DNA of 11,254 nt from Acidobacteriota bacterium (lineage in GTDB: Bacteria; Acidobacteriota; Terriglobia; Acidiferrales; UBA7541). The stretch is taken from assembly GCA_003224195.1 (NCBI GenBank), contig QHYP01000242.1, forward strand, positions 1-11,254, in the 5' to 3' direction. Below are positions 4,191 to 11,254 of this stretch, piece by piece. The notes under the pieces are model-generated. The model saw nothing but the letters and a program-made list of their open reading frames with translations. It was not told the origin of the DNA and ran no database searches. The position numbers and the translations under genes were made by a program. Position 1 is the first letter of the stretch. Each line of letters opens with the position of its first letter.

Positions 4191-7082
4191 ATGGGCCTGA
4201 CCAAACTGGTTGTCCGAGGGGCGCGCCAGCACAACCTGAAGAACCTCAATCTCGACATCCCGCGCAACAGCCTGACCGTGATCACCGGTCTTTCCGGCTC
4301 GGGAAAGTCCTCGCTCGCGTTTGACACCATTTATGCGGAAGGGCAGCGCCGCTACGTCGAGTCGCTCTCCGCGTACGCCCGGCAGTTCCTGGACCAGATG
4401 GAACGCCCGGACGTGGACGTGATTGAAGGCCTCTCGCCGGCCATTGCCATCGAGCAGAAGACCACGACGCGCTCGCCGCGCTCGACCGTGGGCACGATCA
4501 CGGAGATCTACGACTATCTCCGCGTGGTCTATAGTTCGGTGGGATTGCCGCATTGCCCGAGTTGCGGGAGACCCATCACACGGCAGACGAGCGAGCAGAT
4601 CGTCCAGGCCATCCTGAACGGCGAGTTGTGCAAGGCCAGCGACCGCATCATGATTCTCGCGCCGATAGCGCGCGGGCGGAAAGGCGCGTACCGCAAAGAA
4701 CTGGAAAAGCTGGCGCAGGACGGCTATGTCCGCGCGCGCATCGATGGCGAACTCTATCCGCTCGATGATCCGCCGATCCTGGACAAGCGGAAGAATCACA
4801 CCATTGAAGTGGTTGTGGATCGCCTGCTCGTCAAGCCGGGAATCGCCGGGCGGCTGGGGCAGTCCATTGAGACGGCATTGAAACTGGCGCAGGGCCTGGT
4901 GGCGGTTGCCGTCGTCAGCGGCAAGGAGCACGTCTTTTCCGAGAAACTGGCCTGCCCGGAATGCGGCATCTCCGTGCCGCAGCTCGAGCCGCGATCGTTC
5001 AGCTTCAATTCGCCGTACGGCGCGTGCCCCGCGTGCAACGGCCTGGGCTCGAAGTTCGACTTCGACCCCGCGAAAGTCGTCGTGGACTGGACGCGGCCGC
5101 TCTTTGACGGCGGGCTGGGCCCCGGCTCGGGTTCGGCGATTCTGAAGCGCACGCTGGAGCTGGCCGCGTATGCGTACGGCTTCAGCCTCGATACCCCCTT
5201 CGATAAGTTTCCTTCAAAAATCCAAAGCCTGCTTCTCTACGGGTATCCGCCGTCGAAGGGGCGGGGGAATGGGGAGAATGCCGCTGAAGCCGGGCGCGGG
5301 AGAGGAAAAAGCGAGAAGAAATTCCGGTTCCCGGGAATTCTTACCCTGCTCGAGCGCAATTTTGAGGAATCGAACTCGGACAACTACCGCGAATGGATGA
5401 CGCAGTACATGTCCGCCACGCTCTGCGCCGCCTGCCAGGGACGGCGGCTGCGGCCGGAGAGCCTTGCCGTGAAGCTCGGCGGGTATTCCATCGCCGATTT
5501 CACCGCATTGTCGCTGAGCGCGGCGCGGCCGACCGTGGACCTGATTCTCAAGCAGCTCACCCCGCGCCAGGGCGAAATCGCTACGCGCCCGCTCGAAGAG
5601 GTCGCTGAGCGGCTGGATTTTCTCCTGGCGGTGGGACTCGGCTATCTCAGCCTGGATCGTTCGGCGGCCACGCTTTCCGGCGGTGAAGCCCAGCGCATCC
5701 GCTTGGCCACGCAGATCGGTTCCCGCCTCCGCGGCGTTCTCTACGTGCTGGATGAGCCTTCCATTGGGCTCCACGCCCGCGACAACGACCGGCTGTTGCA
5801 TTCGCTCGCGCGATTGCGAGACCTCGGCAACACCGTCCTCGTCGTCGAGCATGACGAAGAGACGATTCGCCGGGCCGACTACGTGATTGACCTTGGGCCC
5901 GGCGCCGGGGAAGCTGGCGGGCAGCTCGTTGCGGAAGGAAAACCGCAGGATATTGCCGCGAACAACGCCTCGCTCACCGGGCAGTACCTGTCTGGCCAGG
6001 TGCGCATCCCCGTGCCGGAGAAACGCCGCAGCCCGAACGGCAAGGTGATCCAGATCGTGGGCGCATCAGCGAACAATTTGAAGAACCTCGACATTCAGCT
6101 CCCGCTCGGGCTTTTTACGGTCGTGACCGGCGTGTCCGGCTCGGGCAAGTCCACGCTGGTCAACGACATTCTTTATCGCGCGCTGGCGCAGAAGCTCTAC
6201 CGGTCCATGGAGCCGCCGGGCGCGCACCGCACGGTCCTGGGGGTCGAGCACATCGATAAAGTCATCGAGATCGACCAGGCGCCCATCGGGCGCACGCCGC
6301 GCTCAAATCCCGCTACCTACACGGGTGTCTTCGGACCGATCCGCGAACTCTTCGCCATGCTGCCGGAATCACGCGAGCGCGGCTACCGCCCCGGGCGGTT
6401 CAGCTTCAACGTCAAAGGCGGGCGGTGCGAAGCCTGCCAGGGCGACGGGCTGCGCCGCATCGAAATGAACTTTCTGCCCGACGTTTACGTGACCTGCGAA
6501 ATCTGCCGCGCCCGGCGGTACAACTCCGAAACGCTGGCCGTCCGCTACAAGGGCCGCTCGATTTCCGATGTGCTGAATTCGCCCGTCAGCGAAGCGCTGA
6601 AGCTTCTCGAAAATATTCCCCAGATCCGGCAGAAACTCGAGACGCTCGTGGACGTCGGGCTGGGCTACATCCAGCTCGGCCAGTCGGCAACGACGCTGTC
6701 CGGCGGCGAGGCGCAGCGCATCAAGCTGGCGCGCGAGCTCTCGCGGCGGCAGACCGGGCGCACACTCTACATTCTTGACGAGCCCACGACGGGGCTGCAC
6801 TTCGACGATGTGCGCAAACTGCTTGACGTGCTGCATCGCTTGGTGGATCTGGGCAATTCCGTCCTCATCATCGAGCATCACCTCGACGTGATCAAGCAGG
6901 CGGACTGGATCCTCGACCTCGGACCGGAAGGCGGCGAGGCCGGCGGGCGCATCGTCGCGCAAGGGCCGCCGGAACAAATCGCTCGCAACAAGAAATCCTA
7001 TACCGGCCAGGCGCTCTCGCGCGTTCTCGCTGCGAACGGCCGCAACGCCGGTCTAAATGCTGCGTCGGGGAGCGGCAAGTAA
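4191..7082 (+). CDS. uvrA: Excinuclease ABC subunit A
   Basis: UvrA is the damage-sensing ATPase of nucleotide excision repair; a dimer loads UvrB onto lesions in cytoplasmic DNA. The 963-residue product has both ABC modules. Module 1 has Walker A GLSGSGKSS (33-41), signature LSGGEAQRIRLA (from 495) and Walker B ending D521-E522. Module 2 has Walker A GVSGSGKST (from 647, Lys653), signature from 836 and Walker B D863-E864. Zinc sites are C255/C258/C279/C282 and C746/C749/C769/C772. The UvrB-binding and DNA insertion domains lie between, and a basic Gly/Lys-rich loop (about 358-382) explains the slight excess over the usual 940. ATG at 4191 is chosen because MGLTKLVVRGARQHNLKNL matches the family N-terminus; GGAGGGAG lies 12 bases upstream. 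All catalytic residues are present, so the gene should be functional. Confidence 0.98.
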   Translation: MGLTKLVVRGARQHNLKNLNLDIPRNSLTVITGLSGSGKSSLAFDTIYAEGQRRYVESLSAYARQFLDQMERPDVDVIEGLSPAIAIEQKTTTRSPRSTVGTITEIYDYLRVVYSSVGLPHCPSCGRPITRQTSEQIVQAILNGELCKASDRIMILAPIARGRKGAYRKELEKLAQDGYVRARIDGELYPLDDPPILDKRKNHTIEVVVDRLLVKPGIAGRLGQSIETALKLAQGLVAVAVVSGKEHVFSEKLACPECGISVPQLEPRSFSFNSPYGACPACNGLGSKFDFDPAKVVVDWTRPLFDGGLGPGSGSAILKRTLELAAYAYGFSLDTPFDKFPSKIQSLLLYGYPPSKGRGNGENAAEAGRGRGKSEKKFRFPGILTLLERNFEESNSDNYREWMTQYMSATLCAACQGRRLRPESLAVKLGGYSIADFTALSLSAARPTVDLILKQLTPRQGEIATRPLEEVAERLDFLLAVGLGYLSLDRSAATLSGGEAQRIRLATQIGSRLRGVLYVLDEPSIGLHARDNDRLLHSLARLRDLGNTVLVVEHDEETIRRADYVIDLGPGAGEAGGQLVAEGKPQDIAANNASLTGQYLSGQVRIPVPEKRRSPNGKVIQIVGASANNLKNLDIQLPLGLFTVVTGVSGSGKSTLVNDILYRALAQKLYRSMEPPGAHRTVLGVEHIDKVIEIDQAPIGRTPRSNPATYTGVFGPIRELFAMLPESRERGYRPGRFSFNVKGGRCEACQGDGLRRIEMNFLPDVYVTCEICRARRYNSETLAVRYKGRSISDVLNSPVSEALKLLENIPQIRQKLETLVDVGLGYIQLGQSATTLSGGEAQRIKLARELSRRQTGRTLYILDEPTTGLHFDDVRKLLDVLHRLVDLGNSVLIIEHHLDVIKQADWILDLGPEGGEAGGRIVAQGPPEQIARNKKSYTGQALSRVLAANGRNAGLNAASGSGK

Positions 7083-7161
7083 GCCGTATCATGCGTGTGA
7101 AACATCGATTTCAGCCCTGCTTGCGCGTCCCGCTTCTTCGCTTTACAGTGCTGGGTCGCTG

Positions 7162-8151
7162 ATGAGCATCTATGGCATCGAGCCGATCGGGCTTCGCTCT
7201 ATCCGAACGTACCCGCTGGCGTCCCGTAAGAGCAAGGTCAGCGTGCGCGAATTTGCGCGGCCGATTGCGCGCGGAGCTTCCCTAACGAAATTTTTGGATG
7301 GGCTTTCCCGCATCCTCGCAGCGGAGGATCTTCGACATTTGCTCGTCGCGATTCACGCCGCGCGCGCGAAGCGCAAAGCCATCCTCTGGGGAATGGGCGG
7401 CCACGTCATCAAGGTTGGCCTCGGGCCGGTTGTGATCGATCTGATGCGCCGGGGCTTCGTCTCCGGCATCGCCATGAACGGCGCTGCGCTCATCCACGAT
7501 TTCGAGATCGCGCTCGTGGGCAACACGTCTGAGGATGTCGAGGCGGGCCTCGGCGGCGGAAAATTCGGCATGGCGGCCGAAACCGGCCTGTATCTCAATG
7601 AAATCGCGGTTGGCGCGGCTCGCAGCGGCTTCGGCCTTGGCGAAGCGGCGGGAAAGCTGCTGACGAGCGGGCGCCTTCGCGCGAAGCATGCAGATGCAAG
7701 CGTCTTTATTGCCGCTTACAAGCTTCGCATTCCAGTGACCGTGCATCTGGCCATCGGCACGGACATCCCGCACATGCACCCGGCCGCCGACGGCGCCGCG
7801 CTGGGCGCAGCCACGCATCATGACTTCCGCCTGTTCTGCGCTTTGGTGAAGCAGATGCACCCAGGCGGCGTCTATCTCAACTGGGGCTCGGCCGTTGTGC
7901 TCCCGGAGGTTTTCCTGAAGGCCGTATCGGTGGTGCGCAATTTAGGCGTTGCGCTCCGCCCGATCACGACAGCCAACTTCGACTTTATCCAGCACTACCG
8001 CCCGTTGCAAAATGTAGTGAAGCGCCCGACGGCCCCGGGACGCGGGCGTTCCACCCCGGAGTCACATGGCTACGCCATCACGGGTCATCACGAACTCTTG
8101 CTGCCGCTAGTTGCTGCCGCATTGACTTCCGGTTGGCCGAAGGGACGATAG
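7162..8151 (+). CDS. Conserved protein, possibly deoxyhypusine synthase-like
   Basis: This 329-residue soluble protein has several strongly patterned blocks: GMGGHVIKVGLGP (His81), MNGAALIHDFEIALVGNTSEDV, GGGKFGMAAETGLYLNE, AIGTDIPHMHP (about 198-207, with Asp201, His204, His206) and GGVYLNWGSAVVLPEVFLKA. These Gly-rich loops after strands suggest a Rossmann-like nucleotide-binding fold. Length and overall order resemble deoxyhypusine synthase (NAD and spermidine dependent in eukaryotes and archaea), of which bacteria carry distant homologues of uncertain function, but the canonical catalytic-lysine region is not evident. The family call is therefore inference. ATG at 7162 is the first start giving the compact N-terminus MSIYGIEPIGL; there is no clear Shine-Dalgarno, and TTGCGC (7121) - 17 - TACAGT (7144) could be a weak promoter. 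The stop is 2 bases before the next gene. Confidence 0.75.
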   Translation: MSIYGIEPIGLRSIRTYPLASRKSKVSVREFARPIARGASLTKFLDGLSRILAAEDLRHLLVAIHAARAKRKAILWGMGGHVIKVGLGPVVIDLMRRGFVSGIAMNGAALIHDFEIALVGNTSEDVEAGLGGGKFGMAAETGLYLNEIAVGAARSGFGLGEAAGKLLTSGRLRAKHADASVFIAAYKLRIPVTVHLAIGTDIPHMHPAADGAALGAATHHDFRLFCALVKQMHPGGVYLNWGSAVVLPEVFLKAVSVVRNLGVALRPITTANFDFIQHYRPLQNVVKRPTAPGRGRSTPESHGYAITGHHELLLPLVAAALTSGWPKGR

Positions 8152-8153
8152 GC

Positions 8154-9017
8154 TTGTTTGACGACGACAATTTCAACCCTAGCTCCACGGCGCCGGAAGA
8201 GAGGAGCCCGGAAGGCGACGCCGTCCCTGTGGCCGCCCTGAATCCTCCCTCAAGCGCGCTCTTTGCCGCAGATTTGCGTATCTCTTCCTATTGGATTCAC
8301 TTCAGTGTCTTCGTGGTCTTTGCATTCGGCAGCCTGATCATTCTGCAATCCATCGTCGCTACCTACCTGGCGGAACACCGCCATCTCGGCCTGCGCGGAG
8401 TGGAGAAAGCAATGACGACGGAGGCGCCCATCGCCGTCACTGTGCAACTTGCCTGGTTCGGCCTGATTCTCCTCTTTTTGTATATGACGCTTGGCGCGCT
8501 GCGCGGAGTCCCTTTCTGGCGGACGGTGGGCTGGAGGCGGTTTGAACCGGGCAGCGGCTCAACGAACTCTCGCGCGTTGCGTTATTTCTTTTCCGGCTCC
8601 GGTCTGGCGCTGTTCGTTGGCCTGGCGGGATCCAGGATCAGCCCGAAAGAACATCTGCCCATCCAGGAATTGTTCAAAGACCGCAACGGCCTTCTGCTGC
8701 TGATGTCACTGGCCGTGCTGGTGGCGCCGCTCGTGGAGGAGACGCTTTTTCGCGGCTACCTCTATCCGCTTTTTGCCCGGTCGTTCGGTGTGCCCGCGGG
8801 GATCGTCCTGACCGGCGTGCTGTTTGGGTTGTTGCATGGAGCCCAGCTCGGTTGGACGTGGGGACTCATCAGCCTCTTGACGGTGGTCGGCATCATCTTT
8901 ACGTACGTCCGCGCTCGGACGGGGACGGTCCTTGCAAGCTACCTCTTACATTTGGGGTACAACTCGATGATCGCGATCTCGACGATCGCCGCCATGCATG
9001 GGTTGAAGCAGATATAG
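8154..9017 (+). CDS. CPBP-family intramembrane metalloprotease
   Basis: This membrane protein belongs to the CAAX protease/bacteriocin-processing (CPBP, Abi) family, whose members cleave substrates or give self-immunity within the membrane. The 287-residue product begins with a soluble acidic, Ser/Pro-rich stretch (about 40 residues), followed by several helices. The three active-site motifs are complete: E195-E196-T-L-F-R200, F224-G-L-L-H228 and H266-L-G-Y-N270. TTG at 8154 is preferred: GAAGGGA (8139-8145) lies 8 bases before it, and the upstream gene stops at 8151, so the two are likely translationally coupled. An alternative TTG at 8133 has no ribosome binding site. The substrate is unknown; no prenylated-peptide or bacteriocin gene is visible nearby. 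Confidence 0.9.
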   Translation: MFDDDNFNPSSTAPEERSPEGDAVPVAALNPPSSALFAADLRISSYWIHFSVFVVFAFGSLIILQSIVATYLAEHRHLGLRGVEKAMTTEAPIAVTVQLAWFGLILLFLYMTLGALRGVPFWRTVGWRRFEPGSGSTNSRALRYFFSGSGLALFVGLAGSRISPKEHLPIQELFKDRNGLLLLMSLAVLVAPLVEETLFRGYLYPLFARSFGVPAGIVLTGVLFGLLHGAQLGWTWGLISLLTVVGIIFTYVRARTGTVLASYLLHLGYNSMIAISTIAAMHGLKQI

Positions 9018-9034
9018 CCCCACGGGCAGCAGCT

Positions 9035-9062
9035 TTGCCTGGTGGCGGATGCCCGCTACAAT
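9035..9062 (+). promoter_or_regulatory. Candidate mtnA promoter
   Basis: TTGCCT (9035-9040) and TACAAT (9057-9062, 5 of 6 to consensus) are 16 bases apart. Transcription would start near 9069, about 17 bases before the mtnA ATG, leaving room for GAGGAA (9069-9074) only if the start is slightly earlier. It would allow mtnA to be expressed apart from the upstream protease gene. Confidence 0.45.
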
Positions 9063-9085
9063 CGAGTCGAGGAATTGCCGGACGA

Positions 9086-10162
9086 ATGTACGTCGCGCAG
9101 CCAATTGAATGGATCGACGACGGCGTGGTCATCCTGGATCAGCGCCGCCTGCCCACTGAGGAAGTTCACCACACCTTCCGCGATTACCGTGAGGTCGCGC
9201 GCGCCATCCGCGAAATGGTGATTCGCGGCGCGCCGGCCATCGGGGTGGCTGCGGCCATGGGCGTTGCCTTGGGCGTGCAGAATTCCCGCGCCGCAACCGT
9301 CGAGGCGCTGCGCGGGGAATTTGCGGAAATCTGCGAGACTCTCGCCCAGACACGTCCCACCGCCGTGGATCTTTTCTGGGCTCTCGAGCGGATGAAGCGC
9401 CGCTTCACCGCTTTGCTCACGGAGAAAACCGGCCTCGACGAAATCCGCCGGGCACTGGTCGCGGAAGCAATCCAAATCCACGCCGAAAAGAAGGCCACCG
9501 ACGAAGCCATTGGGCGCTATGGCGCAGCATTTCTACCGGCTGAAGGTCAGGTCATGACGCAGTGCAACGCCGGCGCGCTTGCCACCGGCGGCATCGGAAC
9601 GGCGCTCGGCGTGATCCGGGTCGCCTTCGAGCAGGGAAAGAAACTGCACGTTCTCGTGCCCGAAACGCGGCCGTACCTGCAGGGCGCGCGCTTGACTGCC
9701 TGGGAGCTTCACCGCGGCGGCATCCCTCTCACCTTGATCACCGACAACATGGTCGGCCATTTTCTCAAGACCGGGAAAGTGGGCGCCGTGGTGACGGGCG
9801 CGGACCGCGTCGCCGCGAACGGCGACGCAGCGAACAAAATCGGAACCTATCCGATTGCGGTGCTGGCGAAAGAGAACAACGTGCCGTTTTATATCGCCGC
9901 GCCAATTTCCACGCTGGATCTCTCGATCGCGTCCGGCGAGCGCATTCCCATTGAGGAACGCCCGGCGTCCGAAGTCACGCACATTCAAGGCGTGCGCATC
10001 GCTCCCGATGTTCCTGCGGCGCATCCGGCGTTCGACGTGACGCCGGCGCGTTACATTACCGCGATCTTCACGGAGCGCGGGGTGGCCAAGCCTCCCTATT
10101 CTGAGTCGCTCGCCGCTTTGGCAGCGTCGGCGCAAACGGTCGGCACACTTTCTATCCGTTAG
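9086..10162 (+). CDS. mtnA: S-methyl-5-thioribose-1-phosphate isomerase
   Basis: MtnA converts methylthioribose 1-phosphate to methylthioribulose 1-phosphate in the methionine salvage pathway, which recycles methylthioadenosine left over from polyamine synthesis. It is cytoplasmic and related to the eIF2B subunits. The 358-residue product has the expected length and family motifs: RGAPAIGVAAAMG, MTQCNAGALATGG with catalytic Cys160, ETRPYLQGARLTAWEL, GADRVAANGDAANKIGT with catalytic Asp240, and the C-terminal IPIEERPASEV. The positions of Cys160 and Asp240 equal those of the B. subtilis enzyme. ATG at 9086 gives the typical start MYVAQPIEW; GAGGAA lies 11 bases upstream, and the longer open frame is a shadow over the protease gene. 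No other salvage gene (mtnP, mtnK, mtnB-D) is in the window. It converges with the next gene, 25 bases apart. Confidence 0.97.
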   Translation: MYVAQPIEWIDDGVVILDQRRLPTEEVHHTFRDYREVARAIREMVIRGAPAIGVAAAMGVALGVQNSRAATVEALRGEFAEICETLAQTRPTAVDLFWALERMKRRFTALLTEKTGLDEIRRALVAEAIQIHAEKKATDEAIGRYGAAFLPAEGQVMTQCNAGALATGGIGTALGVIRVAFEQGKKLHVLVPETRPYLQGARLTAWELHRGGIPLTLITDNMVGHFLKTGKVGAVVTGADRVAANGDAANKIGTYPIAVLAKENNVPFYIAAPISTLDLSIASGERIPIEERPASEVTHIQGVRIAPDVPAAHPAFDVTPARYITAIFTERGVAKPPYSESLAALAASAQTVGTLSIR

Positions 10163-10187
10163 CACGGCGCGTCGTCCGGACCCAGGC

Positions 10188-10586
10188 TCATGCGGGCCAA
10201 ATCGCAAAGACAATTCGATTGCGCCGCCGGAAAAGGGCGAAGAAATCCAGCAATTGTTTCCAGGGGGCGTACTTGCGGTTGAGGAGCTTCATCCCCTTCT
10301 CCGCTTCCGCGCCATCGAGAATCTCCGCGCGCGCCTCCATCCATTCGCCAAGCAATCGGCCGCGCATATCGCACGGCACGATCCGCACGCGCACATTATT
10401 GCGAATTCGCTTCAGCTTGCCGGTGTTGCCGATCGTGTACACATAGAGCGGCGCCGCCCCCGGAACTTCAGGCAACGCTGCGGCGAACCAAACAGGCGTG
10501 CGCACGCCCCCGCCGTTCTTTCGGAATGTTTCGAGATTCAGGTATTTATGGCCGGCAAAAGCCGCAAAGGGATTGAGGCTGCTCAT
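10188..10586 (-). CDS. PPOX-class probable F420/flavin-dependent protein (Rv2061-like)
   Basis: This 132-residue protein has the split-barrel flavin-binding fold of the pyridoxamine 5'-phosphate oxidase superfamily. The N-terminal FAGHKYLNLETFRKNGGGVRT segment, a strand with PLYVYTIGNTGKLKRIRNN and the CDMRGRLLGEW strand fit the small F420-dependent Rv2061-type group. Members bind F420 or FMN and reduce or oxidise small molecules; the substrate here is unknown, and whether the host makes F420 cannot be told from this window. ATG at 10586 is the natural start, 61 bases after the stop of the upstream minus-strand gene; the ribosome binding site is weak. The C-terminus ends RIVFAIWPA. A 9-base hairpin sits in the gap before it. 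Confidence 0.85.
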   Translation of the reverse strand: MSSLNPFAAFAGHKYLNLETFRKNGGGVRTPVWFAAALPEVPGAAPLYVYTIGNTGKLKRIRNNVRVRIVPCDMRGRLLGEWMEARAEILDGAEAEKGMKLLNRKYAPWKQLLDFFALFRRRNRIVFAIWPA

Positions 10587-10596
10587 GCCAGCTTCG

Positions 10597-10623
10597 ATGC
10601 GCCGGGGAGGGACTCCGGCGCAT
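10597..10623. other. 9-base perfect inverted repeat between two minus-strand genes
   Basis: ATGCGCCGG (10597-10605) and CCGGCGCAT (10615-10623) pair perfectly around a 9-base loop. It lies between the stop of the DinB-like gene (10648) and the start of the PPOX gene (10586). No T-run follows on the minus strand, so it is more likely an attenuating, RNA-stabilising or 5' leader hairpin than an intrinsic terminator. Confidence 0.55.
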
Positions 10624-10647
10624 GGTCAGACATGCGAGCAGCCAACC

Positions 10648-11254
10648 TCACATCTTCGGGAAGTTCGGGTCGGCCTTCACTTCCAGGATTTGCAGAGTGT
10701 GCCGCCGCGTGTGGCCAGAAATCACCAACACCCATTGATAGCCGTCGAGGGTCCCGATCGCCGGAACGGGATGGTCGAAAAAGTGATCTCTCAGGTCATC
10801 CTGCGTCGTTTTGATGTAATCGATCGTGCGCGCGCGGCTTTCCAGGAAGAGCTTGATCGAATCCCCGGGCGGCATCGGGCGCTTCGTGGGGTCGAGCGGC
10901 TCGGGGGCTTTGAATTTTTGGCTGCGGTCCTGAACCGCCTTCAGTATGAGGTCGTCCTTGCCTTTCGCGGCCTGGCGCTTTTCGGGAGTCTCGGGCGTTT
11001 TCAAGACTTTGTCTCTGACCAGACCATTGAAAATAAAATCCTCACTGAGGGCGATATGCTCCGCGCATTCCGCGACGGACCAGCGGTCCGGCGCGGGCTT
11101 GAAGTTCCACTGCGCGGTGGAAAGGCCCTTCGTGGCGTCCAGGAAGACCTGGCGCGAGCCTTCGAATTCGGCCACGGCGCGGTCCCGCTCGGCCTGCGTG
11201 AGGGTTGGAGCCGCCGCTGCAATCGCAACAAACAAAACACCTAGAACAAGAGCA
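10648..11254 (-). CDS. DinB-like (DinB_2) domain protein with signal peptide, 5' end outside window
   Basis: The reading frame is open at the right edge, so the start is not visible; 201 residues can be read. It begins with a hydrophobic stretch ALVLGVLFVAIAAAAP followed by TLTQAERD, the core and cleavage region of a Sec signal peptide, so the mature protein should act outside the cytoplasm. The rest is a four-helix DinB_2 fold: RWSVAECAEHIALSEDFIF with the first metal His, and SGHTRRHTLQILEVK with the other two near the C-terminus. These three His form the family's metal site. Family members include metal-dependent thiol transferases, but most are uncharacterised; despite the name it is not the DinB polymerase. 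It may share a transcript with the downstream PPOX gene. Confidence 0.9.
   Translation of the reverse strand, partial: ALVLGVLFVAIAAAAPTLTQAERDRAVAEFEGSRQVFLDATKGLSTAQWNFKPAPDRWSVAECAEHIALSEDFIFNGLVRDKVLKTPETPEKRQAAKGKDDLILKAVQDRSQKFKAPEPLDPTKRPMPPGDSIKLFLESRARTIDYIKTTQDDLRDHFFDHPVPAIGTLDGYQWVLVISGHTRRHTLQILEVKADPNFPKM

Noticed and set aside
3843..4931. Minus-strand 362-residue reading frame opposite the start of uvrA
   Set aside because: It is a shadow of the conserved UvrA sequence on the other strand, with no recognisable domain or start signal.

Overview
The window looks like a chromosomal piece of a GC-rich soil or sediment bacterium, most likely an Acidobacteriota (Terriglobia-type). 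This rests on the protein flavour of UvrA and the oxidase genes and on hairpin and short-repeat clutter in the intergenic DNA that I associate with that phylum. It is a judgement from reading, not a database match.

Layout. Positions 1-2120 hold the end of a cytochrome c oxidase operon: subunit I (ctaD, open at the left edge), subunit III (ctaE) and a small subunit IV (ctaF), tightly packed with a Shine-Dalgarno before ctaE and ctaF. The catalytic subunit carries the YSHPAVY signature of type A2 haem-copper oxidases. Positions 2121-3134 are about 1 kb without a convincing gene. This stretch holds a 7-bp tandem repeat, four copies of GAGTGCGCAA, a run of small hairpins, a minus-strand promoter-like site with a palindrome in its spacer, a 161-bp element bounded by long inverted repeats, and a 123-bp stretch that can fold like a cloverleaf. 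Positions 3135-3545 encode a probable small membrane protein whose start codon falls where its promoter predicts the transcript to begin. Positions 3546-4190 are again gene-free, with four consecutive hairpins and, near the end, a palindrome upstream of uvrA.

Positions 4191-10162 hold four plus-strand genes: uvrA (excinuclease subunit A), a conserved protein possibly related to deoxyhypusine synthase, a CPBP-family membrane protease whose start lies 2 nt after the preceding stop, and mtnA (methylthioribose-1-phosphate isomerase, methionine salvage) with its own promoter candidate. Two minus-strand genes end the window and converge on mtnA: a PPOX/F420-type flavin-fold protein and an exported DinB-like protein that runs off the right edge.

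The cox genes form one complex and uvrA acts alone in nucleotide excision repair. The deoxyhypusine-synthase-like gene, the protease and mtnA are neighbours without a proven link, although the first and last could both touch polyamine/methylthioadenosine metabolism. The least explained DNA is the structured intergenic region 2500-3130.
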